Assembly: GCA_014360055.1 (NCBI GenBank)
Contig: JACIYH010000018.1
Location: 1-45,916 of the forward strand
DNA length: 45,916 nt
Direction: 5' to 3'
DNA from: Bacillota bacterium
GTDB lineage: Bacteria > Bacillota > Sulfobacillia > JACIYH01
The notes below the pieces were generated by a model. That model had not been told where the DNA came from and made no database searches. It saw only the letters and a list, made by a program, of their open reading frames with translations. Of the stretch, positions 33,423 through 41,812 are shown in pieces. The translations under genes were made by a program, and so were the position numbers. Position 1 is the first letter of the stretch. Each line of letters begins with the position of its first letter.

Positions 33423-33723
33423 ATCCGGGCGTGGGCGCCACGATCCGCGGGGAGATCCGGGCGCAGGCACCCCGGTCCGGGGGGCAATCGGGGCGTGGGC
33501 GCCACGATCCGTGGGGAGATCCGGGCGCAGGCGCCCCGGTCCGGGGGGCAATCGGGGCGTGGGCGCCACGATCGGGGGAAAGACCGGGGCGTGGGCGCCA
33601 CGATCTGGGGGGCAATCGGGGCGTGGGCGCCACGATCCGCGGGGCAATTGTGGCGTGGGCGCCACGATCGGGGGAGAGACCAGGGCGTGGGCGCGCCCCA
33701 ATCCGGCGGACATCCCCGCGTGG
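33423..33723. repeat. Nine exactly phased 32-bp tandem repeats
   Basis: Nine units start at 33423, 33455, 33487, 33519, 33551, 33583, 33615, 33647 and 33679, each exactly 32 bases, with a partial tenth from 33711. Six carry the inverted repeat CGTGG-GCG-CCACG; two (33455 and 33519) are a second type with GCAGGC in its place. There are no spacers, so this is not a CRISPR array. All frames are open here only because of the base composition. Confidence 0.9.
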
Positions 33724-33783
33724 TGAGGCGGGTGCGGGCGAGGCGTGCAGTGGCAGGGGATTCCTTCCGCAGGTGTAGGGCGA

Positions 33784-33853
33784 GGCGGAGGGCGGATGGT
33801 GGGGAGGTTGCGGATGGTGAGGCGGATGGTGGGGAGGGCGGATGGTGGGGAGG
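33784..33853. repeat. Purine-rich GGCGGATGGTGGGGAGG repeats
   Basis: GCGGATGGTG followed by GGGAGG or AGGCGG recurs four times in 70 bases directly before the promoter at 33854. Confidence 0.7.
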
Positions 33854-33882
33854 TTGACAAGGTCGGGCTGGCACCTTAGCAT
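33854..33882 (+). promoter_or_regulatory. Predicted promoter of the lipoprotein-like gene
   Basis: TTGACA (33854-33859) and TAGCAT (33877-33882) are 17 bases apart, 41 bases before the ATG at 33924. Confidence 0.6.
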
Positions 33883-33923
33883 GGCATGGGAGTCCATTCC
33901 GGGAGCGGGCGGGGAGGTTCGCC

Positions 33924-34607
33924 ATGCGAGTTGGGGTCCTGCGTTGGTCTGTGCTGGTGCTGGCAGTAGCGACGGTGGTTTCCCTTACCGTGGGGCCGGG
34001 GTGCTTCCGCCGCCAGACACGGGAGCCCGTCCCGCCCCCGCAGCCCGGTCCCGCCCCGGAAACCACGCCGGCCGAGGAGAAACGCGCGTGGCCGGTGCTT
34101 CAACCCGGGCTGAAACTCATCTACCGGGACGAGAAGACGGGTCAGGAAACGTGGAGCGAGCAGTGCGCTGCCAGCACCCTGGACGACAAGGAGGTCATCC
34201 CCGTGGTCACGGAGGACGGCGAATACGTGTCCTACGTGGCCGAGCAGGACGGCTGGCTGGTGGAGGTGGGAGCGCGCGACCCCAACGGCCGGAGCGCCTG
34301 GCCGGAGCCCCTCCGCTGCTACCCCCTTGAGCCCGCCGTGGGGATGAAGTGGGAAAGCGAGGAAGAGGGTGGCATCCTCCGTCACGAGATCGAGGCTATC
34401 GAGGAGATCTCGGTCCCGGCGGGTGAGTTCCGGACTGCCCGCGTGGTGATCAAGGTGGTAGATCCGGCCTCGGGGAAAGAAGAGGCCGGGTCAGAACAGC
34501 GCTTCTGGTACGACGTCGAGACGGGCATCGTGGTCAAGAACGGGGACCTGGTTCTCATCAAACAGGAGCAGGTGGAACCGCGCCCGGATCCGGGCCTGCC
34601 GCACTGA
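33924..34607 (+). CDS. Exported, possibly lipid-anchored protein of unknown function
   Basis: A 227-residue protein with a signal peptide (MRVGVLRWSVLVLAVATVVS) ending near GPGC; the lipobox is imperfect. A Pro-rich spacer follows, then a beta-rich domain (LKLIYRDEKTGQETWS, PVVTEDGEYVSYVAEQDGWL, EEISVPAGEFRTARVVIKVV, RFWYDVETGIVVKNGDLVLI) of the kind seen in exported beta-sheet lipoproteins. No specific function is recognised. The ATG has GGGGAGG upstream and a promoter lies close by. The stop region is repeated downstream. Confidence 0.7.
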   Translation: MRVGVLRWSVLVLAVATVVSLTVGPGCFRRQTREPVPPPQPGPAPETTPAEEKRAWPVLQPGLKLIYRDEKTGQETWSEQCAASTLDDKEVIPVVTEDGEYVSYVAEQDGWLVEVGARDPNGRSAWPEPLRCYPLEPAVGMKWESEEEGGILRHEIEAIEEISVPAGEFRTARVVIKVVDPASGKEEAGSEQRFWYDVETGIVVKNGDLVLIKQEQVEPRPDPGLPH

Positions 34608-34690
34608 TGCTCCGCTCCACCCACCGGGCCCGCCCCGCTGATCCCTTGCCTCACCCGCCGAGGCTGCCGGACTGATCCCGCACCTCACCC
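34590..34690. repeat. 34-bp degenerate repeats across the lipoprotein gene stop
   Basis: CTGATGC/CTGATCC with similar flanks occurs at 34604 (covering the stop codon), 34638 and 34672, spaced exactly 34 bases. Apart from this and the next array, the gap 34608-35000 shows no gene. Confidence 0.7.
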
Positions 34691-34900
34691 ACGGGGTCCG
34701 TGGGCACGGCCGGGCAGAATCGGGGGGACGGGGGGCCAACCAGGAAGGATTGGCGCGCGGCGGGGCGAAACTTCTGGAGTAATTCGATGGGCGAAGGATC
34801 GCCCGCGGCGCCAGGGAGGTGCCCCGGCCCTGTCCAGCGCATCCCCAAAATCGGGCAGCACATCCGCGCCGCCGGGGTCCGTCCGGGGGGAGGGCACGCC

Positions 34901-35050
34901 GGCGGAGCAAGCGCGGCCGGCGGTCGTGTCGGCGGAGCAAGCGCGGCCGGCGGTCGTGTCGGCGGAGCAAGCGCCACCTGGGGTCACGCCGGAGGAGCAA
35001 GTGCGGGCTCCCGTCGCGCAGGCGGAGCAAGTGCGGCCCCCGGTCGTGCA
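34901..35050. repeat. Five 30-bp repeats running into the MFS gene 5' end
   Basis: GGCGGAGCAA or GGAGGAGCAA starts at 34901, 34931, 34961, 34991 and 35021, exactly 30 bases apart. In the frame of the downstream gene each unit encodes ten residues such as SAEQARPAVV and contains possible GTG start codons. Confidence 0.85.
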
Positions 35051-36536
35051 GGCCCAGGCAGCGGCGGCGGGGACGCCCGGGCGGTGGCGGGCGCTGGTTG
35101 CCCTGCTGGCGGGGTCCATCATGGGTCCCATCGACGCCAGCATCGTGAACATCAACCTCCCCGTCATCGCCGCCGACCTGGGGGCGACACCGGACCGGGT
35201 GGGCTGGGTGTCCATGGCTTACCTCCTGGTGCTGGGTACCCTGCTGTTGCCCTTCGGCCGCCTGGGCGACATCCTCGGGCTGAAACGCGTCTACCTGGCC
35301 GGGCTCCTCACTTTCGTCGCTACCTCGGCCACCTGTACCCTGGCGTGGACCCTGGGAACCCTGATCTCCTTCCGGGCCCTCCAGGCGCTGGGGGCCGGCA
35401 TGACCATGGCCATGGCCCCGGCCATCATCACCGCCCTTTTCCCTCCGCAGGAGCGCGGGCGAGCCCTGGGTCTCAATGGCATGACCGTAGCCCTGGGCCT
35501 CAGCCTGGGGCCCACCCTGGGAGGATGGCTGGCAGACGCCTTCGGCTGGCGGTCCATCTTCCTGGTCAACGTACCGGTGGGCCTGGTCGCCTACTTCCTC
35601 TGCCGACGGATGCTACCCCCGCTCCATCCGCGTGAAGCCAGCCGCTCCTTCGATGCCGCCGGGGCCCTGCTGGCGTGCGTCAGCCTCTCGTGCCTGCTGG
35701 TATCCGCCACCCGGGGTCCCGCGGGCGGCCAGCCTCTCCCGTTCCTGGCCCTGGGCGCGGTCGGCGTCGCCCTGGCCGCTCTCTTCATCCGGGTGGAAAA
35801 GAGCGCAGACCACCCCATGCTCGACCTTTCCCTATTTGGGAACCGCATCTTCTCGGCGGGCGTCGGGGTGGCCTGGCTGAACTTCATCACCCAGTACGTG
35901 ATCGTGTTCGTGACCCCTTTCTACCTGCAGCAGGTGGCGGGCCTGCGCCCGGGACACGCCGGCACCATCATGACCGCCTTCCCCCTGACGATACTGGTGG
36001 TGGCTCCCCTGGCCGGAGCCCTCTCCGACCGGGTGGGACACCGCTGGCCCGCTCTGGTGGGCCTCACCCTGTGCGGGGTGGGGGCCGCTGCCATGCTCGG
36101 CCTGGAACCCTACGGCGGCGGTGCCGTGGCATGGCGACTTTCCCTTTTCGGACTGGGGACGGGACTCTTTCAATCCCCCAACAACAGCGCCATCATGGGC
36201 GCCGTTCCCCGTTCCCGCCTGGGCGTGGCAGGCGGCACCCTGGCGACCGCTCGCAACGTGGGGATGACCTTCGGCATCGCCCTGGCCAGCACTGTCCTGG
36301 CGGTGCGACACCCCGTCCACGCGGCGGCGGGCGTCCCCCAGCCCTTCTTTGCAGCCGTGCGGGATGCCTGGCTCGCCGCCGCCGGGGTGGCCCTGATCGC
36401 CATCCTCCTGCAGTTCTGCCTGGTCTCCGTCCCCCTCGCCGGCCTGTGCCCGCACCGCGGGACAGGCATCTCGGGGACCTCTGGGGGAGGGGTGCACACC
36501 CGGGGCACTCTGAAGAAGGAGAGACACGAGCGTTGA
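35001..36536 (+). CDS. DHA2-type MFS drug transporter
   Basis: A fourteen-helix drug:H+ antiporter of the EmrB/QacA type. Motif C-like LGLNGMTVALGLSLGPTLGG, motif A-like FGRLGDILGLKRVYLAG, the opening LLAGSIMGPIDASIVNINLP and DRVGHRWPALVG are characteristic. About 511 residues from GTG 35001, which follows GGAGGAGCAA; the open frame also allows GTG 34926 and others inside the 30-bp repeats. It overlaps the next MFS gene by three bases (TTGA), so the two are coupled. Confidence 0.85.
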   Translation: MRAPVAQAEQVRPPVVQAQAAAAGTPGRWRALVALLAGSIMGPIDASIVNINLPVIAADLGATPDRVGWVSMAYLLVLGTLLLPFGRLGDILGLKRVYLAGLLTFVATSATCTLAWTLGTLISFRALQALGAGMTMAMAPAIITALFPPQERGRALGLNGMTVALGLSLGPTLGGWLADAFGWRSIFLVNVPVGLVAYFLCRRMLPPLHPREASRSFDAAGALLACVSLSCLLVSATRGPAGGQPLPFLALGAVGVALAALFIRVEKSADHPMLDLSLFGNRIFSAGVGVAWLNFITQYVIVFVTPFYLQQVAGLRPGHAGTIMTAFPLTILVVAPLAGALSDRVGHRWPALVGLTLCGVGAAAMLGLEPYGGGAVAWRLSLFGLGTGLFQSPNNSAIMGAVPRSRLGVAGGTLATARNVGMTFGIALASTVLAVRHPVHAAAGVPQPFFAAVRDAWLAAAGVALIAILLQFCLVSVPLAGLCPHRGTGISGTSGGGVHTRGTLKKERHER

Positions 36537-37885
36537 GAACCAGCGAAGCAAAGCCGGCTACGAGACCGGCTACGAGACCGGCCCTGTGGACGCGCGACTT
36601 CATCCTGGCGAGCCTGGCTAACCTGGCGGTGTTCACCGGCTTTCAGATGCTCATGCCCACCATGCCGGTCTACGTCGAATTCCTCGGGGGACGGGAGACC
36701 ATCATGGGCGTAGTCACCGGCCTCTTCACCCTCTCCGCAGTGGGCGTCCGTCCCGTCGTGGGATGGGCGCTGGACGCGCTGGGGCGCAAGGCAGTGTTCC
36801 TCTTCGGACTGGCCGTTTTCGTGGTGTCGGCCCTGTCGTACGCCTGGGCCCCCTCCATCGCCGTCCTCCTGGCCATCCGCGTGTTCCACGGCCTGGGATG
36901 GGGCTGCTCCACCACGGCAGCCGGAACTATCGCTGCCGACGTCATCCCCAGGGAGCGCCTGGGCGAGGGCATGGGATTCTTCGGTCTGGCCGGTACCATC
37001 GCCATGGCGGTGGCCCCCGCCCTGGGCCTGTTCATCATCCACCAGTCGGGTTTCACGGCACTCTTCGCCACCTCGGCGTCCCTGGCCCTGGCCGCGCTTG
37101 CCCTGGCCGCCGCCATCCGGTACGACCGCTACCGCCTCCTGCCGGCATCGCCGGGAACGAACCCCGCCACAGGGCCGGCCGGGGGATCAGCAGGGGAACT
37201 GGCCGAGGGATCACGAGGAGGGCCGGGCGCGCCGCCTGCGACAACACCGGTGGGCGGCGGCACACGGGCAGCGGGGTTGGCGGCGAGGGCGGCCTTCCTG
37301 GAGCCCCGGGCGGTGCGGCCGGGCGTGGTGATGCTGCTCTGCAACACCACGTACGGCACCATCGTCACCTTCCTCGCCCTTTACGCCCTGCAACGAGGGA
37401 TTGCCAACATCGGGCCGTTCTTCACCGTATACGCGGGGACCCTCGCTCTCACCCGCCCGCTGGCCGGGGTTCTCATCGACCGCCGCGGCTACGACGCGGC
37501 AGTGGTCCCCGGCCTGCTGGCGGTGGCCGCCACCATGTTCGTCCTCTCGCGGGCGGCCACCCTCCCCACCTTCCTGGCGGCTGCGGTGTGCGCCGGGATC
37601 GGCTTCGGCGCCGTGGGACCGGCCATGCAGGCACTGGCCGTGCGCGGCCTGCCTCCCTACCGCCGGGGCGCCGCCAACAGCACCTACTACATCGGATTCG
37701 ACCTGGGCATCGGCCTGGGCGCCATGCTGTGGGGGAGTGTCTCGCAGGCGGTGGGGTACGCCGCCATGTACCTGACGGCAACGATACCCGCGGGCCTGGC
37801 CCTGCTAGTTTACGTCATCATCGGCCGTCACCAGGGCGGCCATCCGGGCGGGCCTCACCCACCCCATGCCTCCGCCCCCCGGTGA
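36533..37885 (+). CDS. MFS transporter, twelve helices
   Basis: A 450-residue major facilitator. Notable segments: FILASLANLAVFTGFQMLMP (helix 1), GVRPVVGWALDALGRKAVFL (motif A), FHGLGWGCSTTAAGTIAADV and a central hydrophilic Gly/Pro/Ala loop (about 37140-37290) before helix 7, with RPLAGVLIDRRGYDAAVV in the second half. TTG 36533 overlaps the previous stop and has AAGGAGAG nine bases upstream. Substrate unknown; pairing with a DHA2 pump suggests efflux of a shared compound. Confidence 0.85.
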   Translation: MRTSEAKPATRPATRPALWTRDFILASLANLAVFTGFQMLMPTMPVYVEFLGGRETIMGVVTGLFTLSAVGVRPVVGWALDALGRKAVFLFGLAVFVVSALSYAWAPSIAVLLAIRVFHGLGWGCSTTAAGTIAADVIPRERLGEGMGFFGLAGTIAMAVAPALGLFIIHQSGFTALFATSASLALAALALAAAIRYDRYRLLPASPGTNPATGPAGGSAGELAEGSRGGPGAPPATTPVGGGTRAAGLAARAAFLEPRAVRPGVVMLLCNTTYGTIVTFLALYALQRGIANIGPFFTVYAGTLALTRPLAGVLIDRRGYDAAVVPGLLAVAATMFVLSRAATLPTFLAAAVCAGIGFGAVGPAMQALAVRGLPPYRRGAANSTYYIGFDLGIGLGAMLWGSVSQAVGYAAMYLTATIPAGLALLVYVIIGRHQGGHPGGPHPPHASAPR

Positions 37886-38087
37886 AACGAAACACCCGCT
37901 ACAGTTCCAGCGAGATGTTCTCCAGTTCAGCCCGGCCCTGGCGTCAGCGGAAGAGGCGGCGCAAGATCCGAGCCGTTGCCCGGCCAGCCGCCCGCCGCAC
38001 CACCCTCTTCCCCACCGCGCCCGGGCCCCTGGATACCGCCTGGACGTCCCCGAGAATCCGTGCCCTCGCTGGCCGGAGACCCGGCGG

Positions 38088-38786
38088 TCAGATGGCCTCG
38101 ATGACCGGGCGCATCTTCACCGTGATGTAGATGGCCAACGGGAGCATCACCAGGGTGAACAGCGCATAGTGGACCACGTTGAACAGGGAGTGGCTGAGCA
38201 TCAGCGCCAGCACCACGAAGATGGCCGTCAACACCCACTGCAGACCGGTATACAGGCGGAGGCGCGGCAGGAAAGAGAGGCAGGTCTCCTGCCGGAGGGC
38301 CGCCCGGCCCAGCACGACAAAGTAGATCCCATAGGCAAGGTAATCGGCGGCGCCCAGCAGGCTCCCCACCACTCCGGGTATGTGCAAGTTCGCCCACAGG
38401 TTCACCGTGCTGGGCAGACCCAACAGCCCCAGCGGCCACAGCAGATCCACCCCGCTGAACCAAACCGCCACGTCGACCAGATCGTGCAACACCATCCCTG
38501 CAGCCAGGCCCAGTGCCAGCCCAGGGCGCCTGCGTGCGGCAAACACAAGGTACACCGCCGCCGCCATCAGCAGGCTGTGGGTGAAGGTACGATGCATACT
38601 CATGGCCAGCCTGCTGTCGTACAGGTAGAGGAGCACCAGCGGCAGCAGGTCCACATCCGGCACAATGTTCCCCAGCACGAACCCGAACTTGAGGTCCCCC
38701 TTCTCCCTGGCGCTGGCAGCGCCGCTCCCCGCCAGCGCCCTGCTGCCATACACCCCGATGATACCGTGAAAGCCCGACTGTGCCAT
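38088..38786 (-). CDS. YdjM/DUF457-like membrane-bound metal hydrolase family protein
   Basis: A 232-residue membrane protein with about five or six helices. FVLGNIVPDVDLLPL, MSMHRTFTHSLLMAAAVYLV and LGLAAGMVLHDLVDVAVW carry the acidic and His residues typical of the YdjM (inner-membrane, predicted metal-dependent hydrolase) family. The ATG has GCGGAGGAGGGAACGC upstream. The flanking gaps (37886-38087 and 38787-39005) hold no gene. Biological role unknown. Confidence 0.75.
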   Translation of the reverse strand: MAQSGFHGIIGVYGSRALAGSGAASAREKGDLKFGFVLGNIVPDVDLLPLVLLYLYDSRLAMSMHRTFTHSLLMAAAVYLVFAARRRPGLALGLAAGMVLHDLVDVAVWFSGVDLLWPLGLLGLPSTVNLWANLHIPGVVGSLLGAADYLAYGIYFVVLGRAALRQETCLSFLPRLRLYTGLQWVLTAIFVVLALMLSHSLFNVVHYALFTLVMLPLAIYITVKMRPVIEAI

Positions 38787-39005
38787 GCGTTCCCTCCTCC
38801 GCCCGGCAGAGTACGGTCACTGAGTTCCCGCTCCACCGGTCAGCCTCCTGCCGATCCCGCCGACCCCTGACAGCAGAGTTGTGGAAGGCGGTCGCCAGGT
38901 TGCGGGAGTTGTCCGGTACCAAACCTGAACGGGGGGAAAGCGGGTCCGCACTGCAGCGATGTCACACGTTCCTGAAATCAGGGTTGTTGACCTTCTCGGC
39001 GCACC

Positions 39006-39881
39006 CTAGCGTAGGGACCTGCTCTGGTCCCGCACCGCCTGTAGATCTATGACTTCCGCCAACTCATACTCAGGGGGAGCCTGGCTGACCCGGCGTCTCC
39101 GGATCACTGTGGGAAAGTATCCCATGCGTCCGTGAAGCTCCGCGAGGACCACGGCCGTAATCTCAGCCAGGCTCGGCAGGACTATCACCAACGGCAAAGT
39201 CTGCCACTGACGCGGCGTCAATCCCACGCTGTCGACAAGCTCCTGAGCTTGCGGGACGAACGGTCTATCGTCCTGGAAGTGCACGCGCACGTCTCTGACC
39301 TCTTCCACCAGGCAGTTGAGCTCCAGTCTAAGGGACTCGCGTTGTCCGTCTGTCAAGGGGTGCGAAAAGTTCAGCACTATGACCCGGCGCTGCGCCCGAA
39401 CCATCTCCTCTATCTCGTGTCTGTTGGCGCGCCGGCAACAGGCACCGCGCCTGACCCACACGTCATGCTCCTCGACCGACCCGCTCGTGCGCTTGATGAC
39501 GTGTGGCCGCGCAAAGGATTTGGCCACTACCACCACTCCAAGGGGCAGCCCGGTGGGTGGGTGGATGACCTTCTGAAAGCTCACCCTTGGCGGGGGATCG
39601 CAGAAGGTGTTGAGGCACTCGCCGATCTGACGGCGGAACTCATCGGGGTCGTCGGGCCAGAAGCCAACCACCGGCTGCGTTGACGCACTCCGCTTTCTGG
39701 CGTCAAGCACACCGATTACAAGGTAGCCGTCTCCACCAGGGGTGTTGGCGATCGCCGCAATGTCGCGGGCGAATTCGGCCCGTTCAGGGCGGGCCTCCAG
39801 GGAAACGGCCTGCTTCAGTTCGACTTTGTCGTTTTCCTCCCCCGACTCCACGTAAGGCTCCAAGACCCGCCACAAATCCAT
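39006..39881 (-). CDS. AlbA_2 (Schlafen-type) domain fused to a Csx15-like domain
   Basis: A 291-residue two-domain protein. Residues ~15-160 match the AlbA_2/divergent AAA-4 nucleic-acid binding domain: DKVELKQAV, FARDIAAIANTPGGDGYLVI and HDVWVRRGACCRRANRHEIE. Residues ~167-285 resemble CRISPR-associated Csx15: VIVLNFSHPLTDGQ, RPFVPQAQELVDSVGLTPRQ, QTLPLVIVLPSLAEITAVVL and ELHGRMGYFPTVIRRR. Csx15 has been discussed as a cyclic-oligoadenylate binding or cleaving factor of type III CRISPR; I recall this and could not check it. ATG 39881 has GAGAGGGG upstream; a longer frame reaches 39926. It follows the CARF gene by 144 bp. Confidence 0.7.
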   Translation of the reverse strand: MDLWRVLEPYVESGEENDKVELKQAVSLEARPERAEFARDIAAIANTPGGDGYLVIGVLDARKRSASTQPVVGFWPDDPDEFRRQIGECLNTFCDPPPRVSFQKVIHPPTGLPLGVVVVAKSFARPHVIKRTSGSVEEHDVWVRRGACCRRANRHEIEEMVRAQRRVIVLNFSHPLTDGQRESLRLELNCLVEEVRDVRVHFQDDRPFVPQAQELVDSVGLTPRQWQTLPLVIVLPSLAEITAVVLAELHGRMGYFPTVIRRRRVSQAPPEYELAEVIDLQAVRDQSRSLR

Positions 39882-40025
39882 TGGCTCACCCCTCTCAGGT
39901 AGTCGCCCGTCCTGGGTCACCGTCAACTCGATTCACGCTGCCGCGGGGATCAGCCGGCCAGAGGTTCGAATTCACGGGTTCTCGCAGGCCCAGCCGGAAA
40001 AAAGCCACTTCTTCGTCGGGTTCGC

Positions 40026-41036
40026 TCACAAGGGATTCTGCTCAAGCCACAGATCGATGTCGGCCGCTGCCCAGCGGATCTGGTGCGGGGCGGCCGCCGC
40101 GATCTCCACCCGGAAGTCCGCCCACATGTCCGCGACGGGAACACGCAAGCGGACAAACTCACGACCGGTGACGGGGTCGGGCATGACCCTGCATCCGGCC
40201 CTGCCCGTGCGTTCGAAGCCGGCATCGGTGATGGCACCGACGTAGTCCTTCTCGGTCTGCAGGCGATTGAGCCAGGCCTCGAGGCGGGCACGCTGCCCCC
40301 GCCAGTCGTGGTCCTTAAGGCGCACTCTCGGCCTGGGGCCCGGGTAGGCCGGCGGCCGCAGGCTGGCGACACCCGGGAGATCCGTCTTGAGGCGTTCGTG
40401 GAATATCTGCCCCACCGGCGTCAGTTCCAGGTAGTAGGGCCCATCGATAGAGACGCGCTGTATGAGCGGCTCAAGGGCTTCCTCCCATGCCGGCCTGTAC
40501 TCCTCGTATGCCACCAGGTCGCCCCGGTCAAGGGCGAAGAAGAGGTCGGAATGCCGGAGCCACAGCTGAAAGTCAAACGAAACGGGCATGGGCGGGAAGT
40601 CGATGATGTCGTTGAAGCGCTCGTGCTTGTAGTAGACCGTGGTGCCCATGGCCTGCCCCAACAACACGGCGATGGCCACCTGCGCCTTGTACCCACCTGT
40701 GGCGTTGATGATCGTAAGTTGAGGACCGCGCTGCCGCACTATGGCGGCCATCTCGCGCGCCAGTCGGCGGAGCCCCTCGGAGCGAAACTGCCCGGGCTTG
40801 TCATCGCGCAGCCCCTTTATAAGCCTCGTTTCGGCATACCACCTCTTCGCCTCGTAGTACCTCTTCAGGACCTCAGCAGTCCGCCGGCCCTGGTCGGTCT
40901 CCGAGTGCAGGAAGTAAACGGAGCGCCCGGCCGGAGCCATGCGGCGCTCAATCAGGAGTATGGAATTGATCTCGGCCCCGCACAGCCTGTCGTCGGGATC
41001 CCTGCCCAACAACGACCTCAGCACTTCGTCCTGCAA
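40026..41036 (-). CDS. CARF-domain CRISPR-associated protein (APE2256-like), N terminus lost
   Basis: A 336-residue frame of the APE2256-type CARF group. The nucleotide-binding loop IINATGGYKAQVAIAVLLGQ is at ~109-128, followed by TTVYYKHERFNDIIDFPPMP. Segment CGAEINSILLIERRMAPAGR and FLHSETDQGRRTAEVLKRYY fit the family, but the opening STVGTSLLxN strand is missing. Reading back from TTG 41036 gives QLLGREEADLKRSG and then a stop created by the end of a CRISPR repeat. The C-terminal ~90 residues are unrecognised; no HEPN RxxxxH motif was seen. Confidence 0.75.
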   Translation of the reverse strand: MQDEVLRSLLGRDPDDRLCGAEINSILLIERRMAPAGRSVYFLHSETDQGRRTAEVLKRYYEAKRWYAETRLIKGLRDDKPGQFRSEGLRRLAREMAAIVRQRGPQLTIINATGGYKAQVAIAVLLGQAMGTTVYYKHERFNDIIDFPPMPVSFDFQLWLRHSDLFFALDRGDLVAYEEYRPAWEEALEPLIQRVSIDGPYYLELTPVGQIFHERLKTDLPGVASLRPPAYPGPRPRVRLKDHDWRGQRARLEAWLNRLQTEKDYVGAITDAGFERTGRAGCRVMPDPVTGREFVRLRVPVADMWADFRVEIAAAAPHQIRWAAADIDLWLEQNPL

Positions 41037-41079
41037 GCCGGAGCGCTTGAGGTCTGCCTCTTCGCGTCCCAGCAGTTGA

Positions 41080-41256
41080 TTTCAGTCCCGTCTACGTCCG
41101 GGTTGGCGTTGGTGGGGGCCGAGGAGTACCCCGAGAAGCCGCGCACGAAGGCTTTCAGTCCCGTCTACGTCCGGGTTGGCGTTGGTGGTAAGGTTCGTCG
41201 TCGGCACCGTAACGCGCATCGCTCCTTTCAGTCCCGTCTACGTCCGGGTTGGCGTT
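41080..41256 (-). CRISPR. CRISPR remnant: two full repeats, one truncated repeat, two spacers
   Basis: TTTCAGTCCCGTCTACGTCC followed by GGGTTGGCGTTGGTGG is the 36-base repeat at 41080-41115 and 41153-41188; a third copy at 41226 keeps 31 bases and then joins the transposase remnant. The two spacers (41116-41152 and 41189-41225) are unrelated to each other and both 37 bases. On the minus strand the repeat ends GACTGAAA, like type III/I 5' handles, so the array is probably read on the minus strand. No leader, cas1, cas2 or effector genes are in the window. Confidence 0.9.
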
Positions 41257-41812
41257 CAAACTCGTCATTGGTGACGGTTCCCTGGGGCTCTGGGCTGCTG
41301 TGAGTGAGGTATTCCCGGAGGCCAAGCAGCAGCACTGCTGGTGCCACAAGATGACCAACGTGCTGGACAAGCTGCCCAGGCCGGTGCAACCGGATGCCAA
41401 GGTCTTGCTGCGCGACATCTACAACGCCCCCACGCGGGAAGAGGCGGAGGCCCGGATTGAGGCGTTCAAAAAGGAGTTCTGTGGCCGTTACCCGGCCGCG
41501 GTGGCCTCCCTGGAGCGGGACAAGGACGCGCTACTGGTGTTCTACGACTTCCCCCAAGCCCACTGGAAGAGCATCAAGACCACAAACCCGATAGAATCCA
41601 TCTTCGACTCGGTGCGCCTGCGCACGCGGGCAACGAGGCGGATGAGGTCAGCCCGTACGGGTCTGTATCTAGTCTTCCAAATAGTAAAGCGCTCCCAAAG
41701 CAGGTGGCACAAGCTCGATGGTGCTGATCTCCTAACAAAAGTTGCCAATGGGGTGAAGTTCGTGAATGGGAAGGAGGTGGTTCCCTCGAAGGAACGGGCG
41801 GCTGCCGACTAA
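41249..41812 (+). pseudogene. Truncated IS256-family transposase
   Basis: C-terminal ~187 residues of the transposase; there is no proper start because the 5' half was deleted. The frame runs intact to TAA at 41810-41812, ending KEVVPSKERAAAD, so the deletion is probably recent. Confidence 0.85.

Noticed and set aside
33423-33723. CRISPR array
   Set aside because: The 32-bp units are contiguous with no unique spacers and occur in two interleaved types, so this is an ordinary tandem repeat.
33096-33897. Long minus-strand open frames across the repeat array
   Set aside because: They translate the repeats in several frames with no start support and no family resemblance; they are open because of high G+C and the repeat unit.
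40026-41036. Csm6-type RNase effector
   Set aside because: No HEPN RxxxxH motif was seen in the C-terminal part, so only the CARF domain is claimed.
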